This document shows positions 1 through 6,045 of a stretch of DNA of 7,207 nt, one piece after another. Location of the stretch: positions 1 to 7,207 of the forward strand of contig JAHXIM010000344.1 of assembly GCA_025655635.1 (NCBI GenBank). Direction: 5' to 3'. The notes under the pieces were generated by a model. That model had not been told where the DNA came from. It searched no databases and was given only the letters and a program-made list of their open reading frames with translations. The position numbers and the translations under genes are program-made. This DNA comes from a gamma proteobacterium symbiont of Lucinoma myriamae (GTDB lineage: Bacteria; Pseudomonadota; Gammaproteobacteria; GRL18). Within the stretch, counting starts at the first letter, position 1; each line of letters begins with the position of its first letter.

Positions 1-15
1 TATATCCCCGTTACA

Positions 16-24
16 TGCTATAAT
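16..24 (+). promoter_or_regulatory. Extended -10 promoter candidate for the PAS/GGDEF gene
   Basis: The sequence TGCTATAAT is a perfect sigma70-type extended -10 element (TGn followed by TATAAT). A second TATAAT lies at 26-31. Any -35 box for the first would fall off the left edge of the window, so it cannot be checked. Initiation about 7 bases downstream would give a leader of roughly 55 bases before the ATG at 87. The surrounding DNA is very AT-rich, so chance matches to TATAAT are expected; the TG extension is what raises this one. Confidence 0.35.
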
Positions 25-28
25 TTAT

Positions 29-68
29 AATTATTAGAAATATTATTTTAAATCAGTTACTAATAATT
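29..68. repeat. 9-bp inverted repeat in the leader of the first gene
   Basis: AATTATTAG (29-37) and CTAATAATT (60-68) are perfect reverse complements separated by 22 bases. The element lies between the candidate promoter and the ATG at 87, so it could form a weak leader hairpin or be a protein-binding dyad. All but one base pair in each arm is A-T, and the background is AT-rich, so chance is a serious alternative. Confidence 0.25.
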
Positions 69-86
69 GCTGCATAACAGGTATAA

Positions 87-899
87 ATGATGTCAGATAT
101 AAATTCATCACTGTGTTTAAAATTATTAGAAAATAGTACCTCCTTTGTAATTGTTTTTGATCAAAATTAGTCTATTTTTTGGATAAACCAATCCTTTTGT
201 GATTTTTTAGGCATGGAGAGACAACAGCTAATCGGTCAAACAACCGATAACACACAAGAGTCTTGTATAAAACAAATACTGAATGGCTCTGCTCGAGTTG
301 AACTATTTTCAGGTACTCTGGATAAATGGATTGAGTTACATGATGTTATGATGCTTGATGGTCATAATCTTGATCATCCTGATAAACAGTTTACCGTTCA
401 TTACTACAATGATGTAACGACATTAGTACAGACGGAAAAACATCTTCTGCAATTAGAAACTACCATCAGTCATAAAATGACTCATGATTCTGTCACTGGC
501 ATGTTTCAGACATTAAGTTCTGAAGTTTCCAGAAGCCGTCGCTACAACAACCCCTTATCAATAGTTTTAATGACTGTTGATTATCAATCTTGCTCTGCTG
601 CAATGGAACAAGAAAATATTGAGCAGCTGCGCCTGATGATCAGTCAATTATTAAAAGATCAAATACGTTGGGCAGATATTGTGGGCCATCTAAATGAATT
701 TGACTTTGTGCTGCTCTTACCCGAAACAGTTTATGAATCAGCAGAAGTATTGATCAGAAAAATTAATGATAGATTGTGCAATATGACTATCGATACACAA
801 CATATCTCTTATGGCATCAGTCAGTGGCAAAAAGGCGATGATGTGAATATGTTTTTAAATCGCGCGGCTAATAACATAGCTCCTCAAGCACCTGATTAA
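87..899 (+). pseudogene. PAS + degenerate GGDEF signalling protein, interrupted by in-frame TAG
   Basis: Two adjacent ATGs at 87 and 90, preceded by ACAGG (77-81), open a frame that stops at TAG 168-170 and continues in the same frame to TAA 897-899, about 270 codons in all. The first 26-27 codons (ending VIVFDQN) and the codons after the TAG (SIFWINQSFCDFLG) join into a typical PAS N-terminal half, so the stop lies inside a domain. The only ATG just downstream, at 213, sits mid-domain and lacks a usable ribosome binding site, so a restart there is unlikely. After the PAS region a short helical linker (around EKHLLQLE) leads to a GGDEF-like fold beginning HDSVTGMF and containing RRYNNPLSIVLM, RWADIVGHLNEFDF and LLLPET. 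The signature position reads NEFDF instead of GGDEF, so diguanylate cyclase activity is not expected even from an intact protein. An intact version would probably be a sensory or c-di-GMP-related regulator. Family assignment is fairly sure; partner and signal are unknown. Confidence 0.75.
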
Positions 900-945
900 G
901 TCATTAACTGATCAGTATTGAGAGCATAGTGAGGCCATAATGACT
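899..945. terminator. Possible weak bidirectional terminator hairpin between convergent genes
   Basis: AGTCATTA (899-906) and TAATGACT (938-945) are perfect 8-bp inverted repeats flanking 31 bases. They occupy most of the 50-base gap between the stop codons of the PAS/GGDEF gene and argH, where a shared terminator would be expected. The stem is short and AT-rich, the loop is long, and no clear T-tract follows, so this is a weak candidate. Confidence 0.2.
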
Positions 946-949
946 CAAC

Positions 950-2368
950 TTAATCTGCCATTCTGAGTCGAGCTCGTTTTACCGCCGCACGCACTTGTTC
1001 AGGTGCTGTGCCGCCAGTATGGTTACGTGCCGCAACGGAACCCTCTAATGTCAGTACTGCAAAGACATCATCCTTTATTTGATCAGAAAACTGCTGTAAT
1101 TCCTGCAAAGACAACTCGGACAGATCTCGTTTGCTCTCCACCCCCAAACGGACGGCCTTTCCAACCACATCATGAGCATCACGGAAGGGAACACCAGAGC
1201 GTACAAGATAATCGGCTAAATCTGTTGCGGTTGAAAAGCCGCGAAAAGCTGCTTCATACATAGCTTCCTTATTAACACTGACATGCTGCATCATATCAGC
1301 ATAAACCTTGAGACTGCCTTTTATCGTGTCAATAGTATCAAACAGGGGTTCTTTATCTTCCTGATTATCTTTATTATAGGCCAGAGGCTGTCCCTTCATC
1401 AGGGTCAATAAACTAATAAGATGACCATTTACACGACCCGTTTTGCCACGCACTAACTCAGGTACATCAGGATTTTTTTTCTGCGGCATAATTGATGAGC
1501 CCGTACAAAAACTATCACTAAGCTCTACAAAATTAAACTGTGCCGATGCCCATAAAACTAATTCTTCAGAAAAACGTGACAGATGAGTCATCAATAAAGC
1601 CGCATTGGATGTTAACTCTATGGCAAAATCCCGATCACTGACTGCATCTAATGAGTTTTCACAAACACCATCAAAGCCTAATAGCTGAGCCGTATAAGGA
1701 CGATCAATCGGATACGTTGTGCCAGCAAGAGCAGCAGCACCTAAAGGCATCACATTCATACGCTTGCGACAATCAATAAAACGGCTGCGATCACGCTCCA
1801 GATTTTCAAACCATGCCAACATATGATGCCCAAAAGTGACTGGCTGTGCCGTTTGCAGATGAGTAAAACCGGGCATAATAGTATCGGCTTCATTTTCTGC
1901 CAAATTAATTAACGCACTTTGCAGGCGTTTAAGCTCATTAAGCACCAGCTCAATTTCATCACGTAAATAAAGGCGAATATCGGTGGCAACCTGATCATTT
2001 CGAGAGCGCCCTGTATGCAGTTTTTTACCTGTTATACCAATCAAATCAGTCAATGCCGCTTCAATGTTCATATGCACATCTTCAAGCTTGATAGACCAGC
2101 TGAACTCCCCGGAGTCAATTTTTTGCTTTATTTGTCCCAGACCATCAATAATCTGCTGACATTCATTTTCTGTGAGCACGCCAATATGTGCAAGCATTTT
2201 TGCATGCGCAACAGAACCTGTAATGTCTTGTTGATACATACGCTGATCAAACGTGACCGATGCCGTAAATGCTTCCACGAAGGCATCTGTCGGTTCAGTA
2301 AAACGACCATTCCAGGGTTTTTCAGCTTGCTGTGTCTTGGTCGATGGTTTCTTTGCAGTATCAGACAT
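950..2368 (-). CDS. argH: Argininosuccinate lyase
   Basis: ArgH catalyses the last step of arginine biosynthesis, cleaving argininosuccinate to arginine and fumarate; it is a cytosolic homotetramer of the fumarase/aspartase superfamily. The 472-residue product is close to the usual length of about 460, with roughly 17 extra polar residues before the conserved WNGRF start. The three superfamily regions are visible: HTGRSRND at residues 118-125, FTHLQTAQP around 168-176 with the T-H pair at 169-170, and the signature loop GSSIMPQKKNPD at 290-301. By family analogy S291 is the catalytic serine, with K297 and N299 at the active site. No key residue is missing, so the enzyme should be functional. 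The start is the ATG at 2366-2368; the ribosome binding site is weak (GGATC about 13 bases upstream). It is transcribed divergently from algZ, as in Pseudomonas. Confidence 0.97.
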   Translation of the reverse strand: MSDTAKKPSTKTQQAEKPWNGRFTEPTDAFVEAFTASVTFDQRMYQQDITGSVAHAKMLAHIGVLTENECQQIIDGLGQIKQKIDSGEFSWSIKLEDVHMNIEAALTDLIGITGKKLHTGRSRNDQVATDIRLYLRDEIELVLNELKRLQSALINLAENEADTIMPGFTHLQTAQPVTFGHHMLAWFENLERDRSRFIDCRKRMNVMPLGAAALAGTTYPIDRPYTAQLLGFDGVCENSLDAVSDRDFAIELTSNAALLMTHLSRFSEELVLWASAQFNFVELSDSFCTGSSIMPQKKNPDVPELVRGKTGRVNGHLISLLTLMKGQPLAYNKDNQEDKEPLFDTIDTIKGSLKVYADMMQHVSVNKEAMYEAAFRGFSTATDLADYLVRSGVPFRDAHDVVGKAVRLGVESKRDLSELSLQELQQFSDQIKDDVFAVLTLEGSVAARNHTGGTAPEQVRAAVKRARLRMAD

Positions 2369-2408
2369 AGTGATTTATTGATCCATTAGGTGCATTTTAA
2401 AAGTCGCT

Positions 2409-2414
2409 ATTATA
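2409..2414 (-). promoter_or_regulatory. Candidate argH -10 box
   Basis: On the minus strand the sequence is TATAATAGCGAC, a consensus -10 hexamer followed by a GC-containing discriminator. The predicted start of transcription near 2402 gives a leader of about 35 bases before argH. No good -35 hexamer is seen at 16-18 bp spacing, which would fit a promoter that needs an activator. The same 11 bases TATAATAGCGA occur at the hemD promoter (5097-5107). Confidence 0.45.
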
Positions 2415-2419
2415 AACTG

Positions 2420-2473
2420 AAATCTGTGAAAATAATCAGTAAATCATTAATTTATGCATCTTTTCACAGATTT
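2420..2473. promoter_or_regulatory. 13-bp inverted repeat with CRP/Vfr-like sites in the argH-algZ divergent region
   Basis: AAATCTGTGAAAA (2420-2432) and TTTTCACAGATTT (2461-2473) are perfect 13-bp inverted repeats with 28 bases between them. Each arm carries a CRP-type half site: TGTGA-N6-TCAGT at 2425-2440 and TATGC-N6-TCACA at 2453-2468, each matching 8 of the 10 core positions of TGTGA-N6-TCACA. The arm centres are 41 bp apart, close to four helical turns, and the left site overlaps the argH -35 region. The rest of the 177-bp gap (2369-2545) holds the argH -10 box, a weak TTGAGT-N17-TATTGT promoter candidate for algZ (2479-2507), and a small ACAAT-CT-ATTGT dyad (2496-2507). A T7 run at 2471-2477 also makes the element look like a terminator on the plus strand, but no gene on that strand ends nearby. 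Confidence 0.4.
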
Positions 2474-2545
2474 TTTTATTGAGTACATTAAGCTGACAAT
2501 CTATTGTTGAATAAAATCGATCATTTACAAAGTTGAAAATCACCA

Positions 2546-3634
2546 TTGAAGAGTTTTCCTGAATTAAAAAATAGCAGTTCAACCAGAATTAACAGCGAAC
2601 AAAATTCCTTGTTTTTACCTGATTTTTGTTCCCTGAGAATGGTTTTTAGCGTCGTTATTATTGGAGAATTGCTTGCCTTTATTCTCACGTTAGCGCCATT
2701 AAACATGGCATCGCAACGATGGAATAATTTGGCCCTGATTTCTCTTTTTATTCAATGGAATGGCTTAATGTGCAGTGCTGTGTTGTGTTTGTTACGCCCT
2801 TTTATTAAAAATTATTCTCAACAGTTTATCGCCATCAGCAGCTATCTGAGTATATTATTTATACTTGCTCTGCTCAGTGAGCTGACCTTTTATATTATGC
2901 AGCAATACGCGATTACTGACATCATCTCAGCAACATCTCATTGGGAGTTTTTAACGCATAATCTGTTAATTGGCGGCATTATCAGCGCATTAGCATTACG
3001 TTATTTTTATATCCAGCATCAATGGCGGCTAAAAATTGAGGCTGAAAGTTGTACCAAATTACAATTATTACAAGCAAGAATTCGCCCCCATTTTCTTTTT
3101 AACAGCATGAATAGTATCGCCAGCCTGACGCGTACCCGCCCCGACGTGGCAGAACGCATCACTGAAGATTTAGCTGAGTTGTTTCGCATGATATTAAGAG
3201 ATAATCATGAGCTTATCACCTGGTCCAAAGAAAAAGAACTGAGTCAGCGTTATATTGATATTGAACAGCAACGTCTGGGTGAACGACTCAAGATTCAATG
3301 GCACACAGATACCATCCCTGATAACGCACTCATTCCTGCCTTACTCATTCAGCCATTGCTTGAAAATGCTATTTTTCATGGTATCGAACCTGAAATTAAT
3401 GGCGGCAGTATTACCGTCTCTGGTGAGTTTGATTCTACGAAACTTAAAATAAGCATTCAAAATACCAATAGTAAAAATCTTGTTCATCGACAGGGAAACA
3501 AAATGGCTCTGAGCAATATCCGGGAAAGACTGCACACTCACTTCCCTGACAATGCATCGATCACCTGCCACGAAAAAGATGATATTTATTTTGCTATTGT
3601 AACCATGCCCTATCAACATAAACCAGACGAATAA
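2546..3634 (+). CDS. algZ: LytS/AlgZ (FimS)-type membrane sensor histidine kinase
   Basis: This is the sensor half of an AlgZ/AlgR two-component system; in Pseudomonas that system controls alginate and type IV pilus functions, but the targets here are unknown. The 362-residue product has four predicted membrane segments (about 31-51, 61-83, 92-118, 137-156), then the His_kinase domain of the LytS family with PHFLFN at 181-186 (phosphoacceptor H182), then a HATPase-like domain with N-box IQPLLENAIFHG (268-279, N274) and GNKMALSNIRERL (317-329). The usual D-x-G of the ATP lid is replaced by QNTNS near 305, as is common for unorthodox kinases of this branch. The frame has a stop at 2534-2536 and no ATG before 2639. 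The family-typical F-LPD-C segment (23-28) lies upstream of that ATG, so the TTG at 2546 is preferred; its ribosome binding site is poor. algR follows 6 bases after the stop, so the two are almost certainly cotranscribed. Confidence 0.9.
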   Translation: MKSFPELKNSSSTRINSEQNSLFLPDFCSLRMVFSVVIIGELLAFILTLAPLNMASQRWNNLALISLFIQWNGLMCSAVLCLLRPFIKNYSQQFIAISSYLSILFILALLSELTFYIMQQYAITDIISATSHWEFLTHNLLIGGIISALALRYFYIQHQWRLKIEAESCTKLQLLQARIRPHFLFNSMNSIASLTRTRPDVAERITEDLAELFRMILRDNHELITWSKEKELSQRYIDIEQQRLGERLKIQWHTDTIPDNALIPALLIQPLLENAIFHGIEPEINGGSITVSGEFDSTKLKISIQNTNSKNLVHRQGNKMALSNIRERLHTHFPDNASITCHEKDDIYFAIVTMPYQHKPDE

Positions 3635-3640
3635 CCTTTT

Positions 3641-4384
3641 ATGAAAATCCTTATCGTTGATGATGAACCTTTGGCAAGAGAACGCCTGACTCATTTACTC
3701 ACAGAACTTAATCATGATTATCAATTAATTGAAGCAAGTAATGGACTTGAGGCCATTGATCAGGTGAACAATGAGGAACCAGACATTGTTTTAATGGATA
3801 TTCGTATGCCCGGTATGAATGGTCTGGAAGCCACTTCGCATCTTATGAGCATTGACAACCCGCCTGCTATCATTTTTACCACGGCTTATGACGAATATGC
3901 ATTACAGGCATTTGAGTCTCAGGCTGTTGATTATTTGCTTAAACCCATTCGAAAAGAACGACTTGAAAAGGCGTTGAACAGCTGTAGTAAACTGAATAAG
4001 CTTCAATTAGAACAACTGGGTCAGCAAAATCGTGAAATCAGCTATAGAACTCATATCAGCGCCCAGATTCGCAACAATCTATTCCTTATAGCAATCAAAG
4101 ACATTTATTGTTTTTTAGCTGATCATAAATACGTTACGGTTAAATACAACAAAGAAGGTGCCCTTGCCGAAACTATTATCGAAGATACACTCAAGTCTTT
4201 GGAGGAAGAATTTGAAAATAGTTTCTTGCGCATTCACCGCAATGCGTTAATACGAAAAGACAACATAGAAGCATTGCAAAAACAAAGTGATGGTCGAGTG
4301 CTGCTAAAATTAAAAGATCTGCCTGAGGGATTAGAGGTCAGCCGGCGACACCTTTCCCGTGTACGAAAACTGATGAAAACTTAA
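3641..4384 (+). CDS. algR: LytTR-family response regulator, AlgR-like
   Basis: This is the DNA-binding response regulator paired with the kinase just upstream. The 247-residue product has an N-terminal receiver domain (about 1-115) with acidic pocket D7-D8, phosphoacceptor D53 in MDIRMPGMNG, a threonine at 80-81 in FTTAYDEYA, and K101 in LLKPIRKERL. A linker of about 25 residues leads to a C-terminal LytTR domain (about 138-245), recognisable by LFLIAIKDIYCFLADHKY, FLRIHRNALI and LEVSRRHLSRVRKL. All receiver residues needed for phosphorylation are present. Length and domain order match Pseudomonas AlgR. No clear ribosome binding site precedes the ATG, which fits translational coupling to algZ across the 6-base gap. 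Its DNA targets cannot be read from this window. Confidence 0.93.
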   Translation: MKILIVDDEPLARERLTHLLTELNHDYQLIEASNGLEAIDQVNNEEPDIVLMDIRMPGMNGLEATSHLMSIDNPPAIIFTTAYDEYALQAFESQAVDYLLKPIRKERLEKALNSCSKLNKLQLEQLGQQNREISYRTHISAQIRNNLFLIAIKDIYCFLADHKYVTVKYNKEGALAETIIEDTLKSLEEEFENSFLRIHRNALIRKDNIEALQKQSDGRVLLKLKDLPEGLEVSRRHLSRVRKLMKT

Positions 4385-4423
4385 AAATCATATTTTTTAT
4401 TGACGTTTATTAATTGTATGTTT

Positions 4424-4936
4424 TTAGGGCAGCTTTTTTTGGGTCATCGCTAATGCTTTATCAATCTGATCATCCAGAGTCCCGCCAAATAAGGAGGGTG
4501 TGGTAATACCCATAATATTTTTTACCAGTACCTGGCCGTCACCATCAACAAAAACCATCGTTGGGAAAAGTCTGACTCCATAGCGTTCACTAAATTCATT
4601 AATAGAGATTTTTTTTCCTGAAAAATCCGTAATGGCTGCTGGCGAGACAACATGAACTTCACGGAGAATCACCTTATCAGTATAGTCACCCGAGATGATC
4701 ATGGGGATTAAAAAATCTTCCTTAAGAAGCGTACAATAAGGACATTCATCTGTACCAAACATCATAAGAATGGGCAGATTAGCTGCTTTAGCCAGTTGAG
4801 CAGTCTCACGAATATCGGTAATTTGTTTTAATTTTGGTCTGTCAGAGTGACCAGAATGACCCGCAAATATAAAATTACTACAGATACTGAGAAACAAAAA
4901 TGTGAAAATAAGCTTTATTAGCTGGATTTTATTCAT
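4424..4936 (-). CDS. Exported thioredoxin-fold protein with CPYC motif (SoxW-like)
   Basis: The 170-residue product is predicted to be a periplasmic thiol-disulfide protein. Residues 1-25 form a signal peptide: positive start (MNKIQLIKL), hydrophobic core and a cut after NFIFA. The mature protein begins with the His-rich stretch GHSGHSDRP, which might bind metal (inference). The thioredoxin fold is shown by LPILMMFGTDECPYC with active-site cysteines C65 and C68, and the cis-proline loop RLFPTMVF (P125) followed by a VDGDGQVL strand. CPYC is the dipeptide arrangement usual in glutaredoxins rather than the CGPC of thioredoxins. The long insert between the active site and the cis-Pro resembles SoxW/DsbC-like periplasmic reductases, but no sox or dsb gene lies nearby, so the substrate is unknown. 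It converges on algR across 39 bases and diverges from hemD. No strong ribosome binding site is visible. Confidence 0.8.
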   Translation of the reverse strand: MNKIQLIKLIFTFLFLSICSNFIFAGHSGHSDRPKLKQITDIRETAQLAKAANLPILMMFGTDECPYCTLLKEDFLIPMIISGDYTDKVILREVHVVSPAAITDFSGKKISINEFSERYGVRLFPTMVFVDGDGQVLVKNIMGITTPSLFGGTLDDQIDKALAMTQKKLP

Positions 4937-5024
4937 GACAAAGAGCGTTCTTTTTATAATTATGATACATTTTAACTTTCTGGTAAGCCTTTAACCAAAA
5001 AAGTTTTTTATTACTTAAAAGTAT

Positions 5025-5074
5025 GTAACTATTCAGCAAACCTCCAAATGGCGCATATTAAGCTGAATAGCTAC
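5025..5074. repeat. 13-bp inverted repeat upstream of hemD
   Basis: GTAACTATTCAGC (5025-5037) and GCTGAATAGCTAC (5062-5074) are inverted repeats with a single mismatch, enclosing 24 bases. The inner 9 bp (CTATTCAGC / GCTGAATAG) are perfect. The right arm abuts the -35 zone of the hemD -10 box at 5097, so a regulator dyad is plausible. The loop contains ACCTCC (5040-5045), complementary to a Shine-Dalgarno sequence if transcribed on the plus strand. No T-tract follows on either side, which argues against a terminator. No second copy is seen in the window. Confidence 0.5.
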
Positions 5075-5096
5075 AAAAGTATAAACGCAAAAATAG

Positions 5097-5102
5097 TATA
5101 AT
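5097..5102 (+). promoter_or_regulatory. Candidate hemD -10 box
   Basis: TATAAT is a perfect -10 hexamer followed by AGCGAG, and the 11 bases TATAATAGCGA are identical to those at the argH promoter. No good -35 hexamer is found; the right arm of the inverted repeat (5062-5074) occupies that zone. A second candidate is the extended -10 TGCTACAAT at 5124-5132, which would give a leader of about 22 bases. Either would make hemD independent of algZR. Confidence 0.45.
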
Positions 5103-5160
5103 AGCGAGAATTTTGTCTGTATTTGCTACAATTTGAACCAGATGATCATAGGCATTATGA

Positions 5161-5994
5161 ATGCAAACCGATTTATTAGCAGATATCCGTATTTTGGTCA
5201 CTCGCCCGGCGCATCAGGCACAGCTGCTTTGTGATATGCTTAATGCACATGGCGGACAGGCAATTCGATTTCCGGTCATTAAAATCGAAGCAATTGCTCT
5301 ATCAAAAAAAATGATAAAGACTATAGCTGATATCAATAAAATAGACTTTGCTATTTTTATCAGTCCCAATGCCGTTGAATATGGAATTGCACAGCTTCTT
5401 GCTCACGGCAAAATACCTGATACACTAAAGCTTGTCACTATTGGTAAAGCCAGTGCGCAAAAAATGAAACAGGTACTGGGCAGAATGCCGGATATTTATC
5501 CAACACAACAGTATAATAGTGAAGCATTACTGGCACTTGACAGTTTACAGCATCAGCGTGTTAACAATAAATCCGTCATTATTTTCAGAGGCCGTGGTGG
5601 TCGGGAATTACTGGCAGCCAGTCTGCTGCAACGTGGAGCCAAAGTAACTTATACTGAAGTCTATCAGCGTGTTAAACCAGAGCCTGAGCCATCTGGTTTA
5701 GAGATTATCTGGGGTGCTTCTAAACGACCTGACATCATAACCATAACCAGTAACGAAGGTCTGCACAATCTGGTTTCAATGCTCGAAGGAACACTAAGCG
5801 ATGATAAGACTGAAAAACATTCATATCTTGAGTATTTACGGCAAACACCATTGGTTGTAGTAACTGATAAAATGCGCACAGAAGCTCAAACCCTGGGCTT
5901 TAAAAATACCATCATTGTGGCCGCCAGAGCAAGTAATGATGCTTTATTGGACAGTGTTCTTGAATGGGCTAAAATGAAACTAACAAACTCCTAG
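5161..5994 (+). CDS. hemD: Uroporphyrinogen-III synthase
   Basis: HemD cyclises hydroxymethylbilane, with inversion of ring D, to uroporphyrinogen III, the common precursor of haem, sirohaem and cobalamin; it acts in the cytosol. The 277-residue product is slightly above the usual 250-270. Family features appear in order: ILVTRPAHQAQLLCDML near the start, FISPNAVEYG (about 65-74), VTIGKASAQKM, VIIFRGRGGRELLAASLLQRGA in the second lobe, ITITSNEGLHNLV, and the C-terminal VVVTDKMRTEAQTLGF followed by VAARASNDALLDSV. Sequence conservation in this family is low, so fold-level motifs and context carry the call. The ATG at 5161 follows AGG (5150-5152) at good spacing, and an in-frame stop lies directly upstream. 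The frame ends in TAG, with an in-frame TAA six codons later. hemX follows downstream, but hemC is not upstream as it usually is. Confidence 0.92.
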   Translation: MQTDLLADIRILVTRPAHQAQLLCDMLNAHGGQAIRFPVIKIEAIALSKKMIKTIADINKIDFAIFISPNAVEYGIAQLLAHGKIPDTLKLVTIGKASAQKMKQVLGRMPDIYPTQQYNSEALLALDSLQHQRVNNKSVIIFRGRGGRELLAASLLQRGAKVTYTEVYQRVKPEPEPSGLEIIWGASKRPDIITITSNEGLHNLVSMLEGTLSDDKTEKHSYLEYLRQTPLVVVTDKMRTEAQTLGFKNTIIVAARASNDALLDSVLEWAKMKLTNS

Positions 5995-6045
5995 CTAACC
6001 AAATATAATTAAAAAAGAGATAAACTTATCCAGATGAAAATTTAA

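Larger units (their letters stand above)
4937..5160. other. Divergent intergenic region between thioredoxin-fold gene and hemD
   Basis: This 224-bp region lies where hemC would be expected from conserved gene order, but it is AT-rich, has no open frame of note and shows no recognisable hemC remnant. It contains the inverted repeat at 5025-5074, two candidate -10 boxes for hemD, and an imperfect 14-bp palindrome (AAAGA-GCGT-TCTTT, 4940-4953) just upstream of the thioredoxin-fold start codon. No convincing -35/-10 pair was found for the minus-strand gene. Confidence 0.6.

Noticed and set aside
213..899. A stand-alone 228-residue protein starting at ATG 213
   Set aside because: The ATG lies in the middle of a PAS domain, has no ribosome binding site at proper distance, and matching PAS sequence continues upstream in the same frame.
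1003..1263. 86-codon open frame on the plus strand inside argH
   Set aside because: It is antisense to conserved argH sequence, with no family features or ribosome binding site.
2015..2389. 124-codon open frame on the plus strand across the argH start
   Set aside because: It is an antisense shadow of the argH N-terminal coding region; the Cys- and Phe-rich composition does not look like a real protein.
2461..2480. Rho-independent terminator on the plus strand (stem followed by T7)
   Set aside because: No plus-strand gene ends nearby, the stem is AT-rich with a 28-base loop, and the divergent promoter position favours an operator reading.
3341..3694. 117-codon minus-strand open frame over the algZ-algR junction
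   Set aside because: It is fully antisense to two well-supported genes and shows no recognisable domain.
5040..5045. GGAGGT on the minus strand as a Shine-Dalgarno sequence
   Set aside because: No ATG or plausible alternative start with a lasting open frame follows at proper spacing on that strand.
5048..5101. Short 17-codon open frame beginning ATGGCGCAT within the inverted repeat
   Set aside because: It has no ribosome binding site and no conserved features, and it overlaps the promoter region; chance is sufficient.
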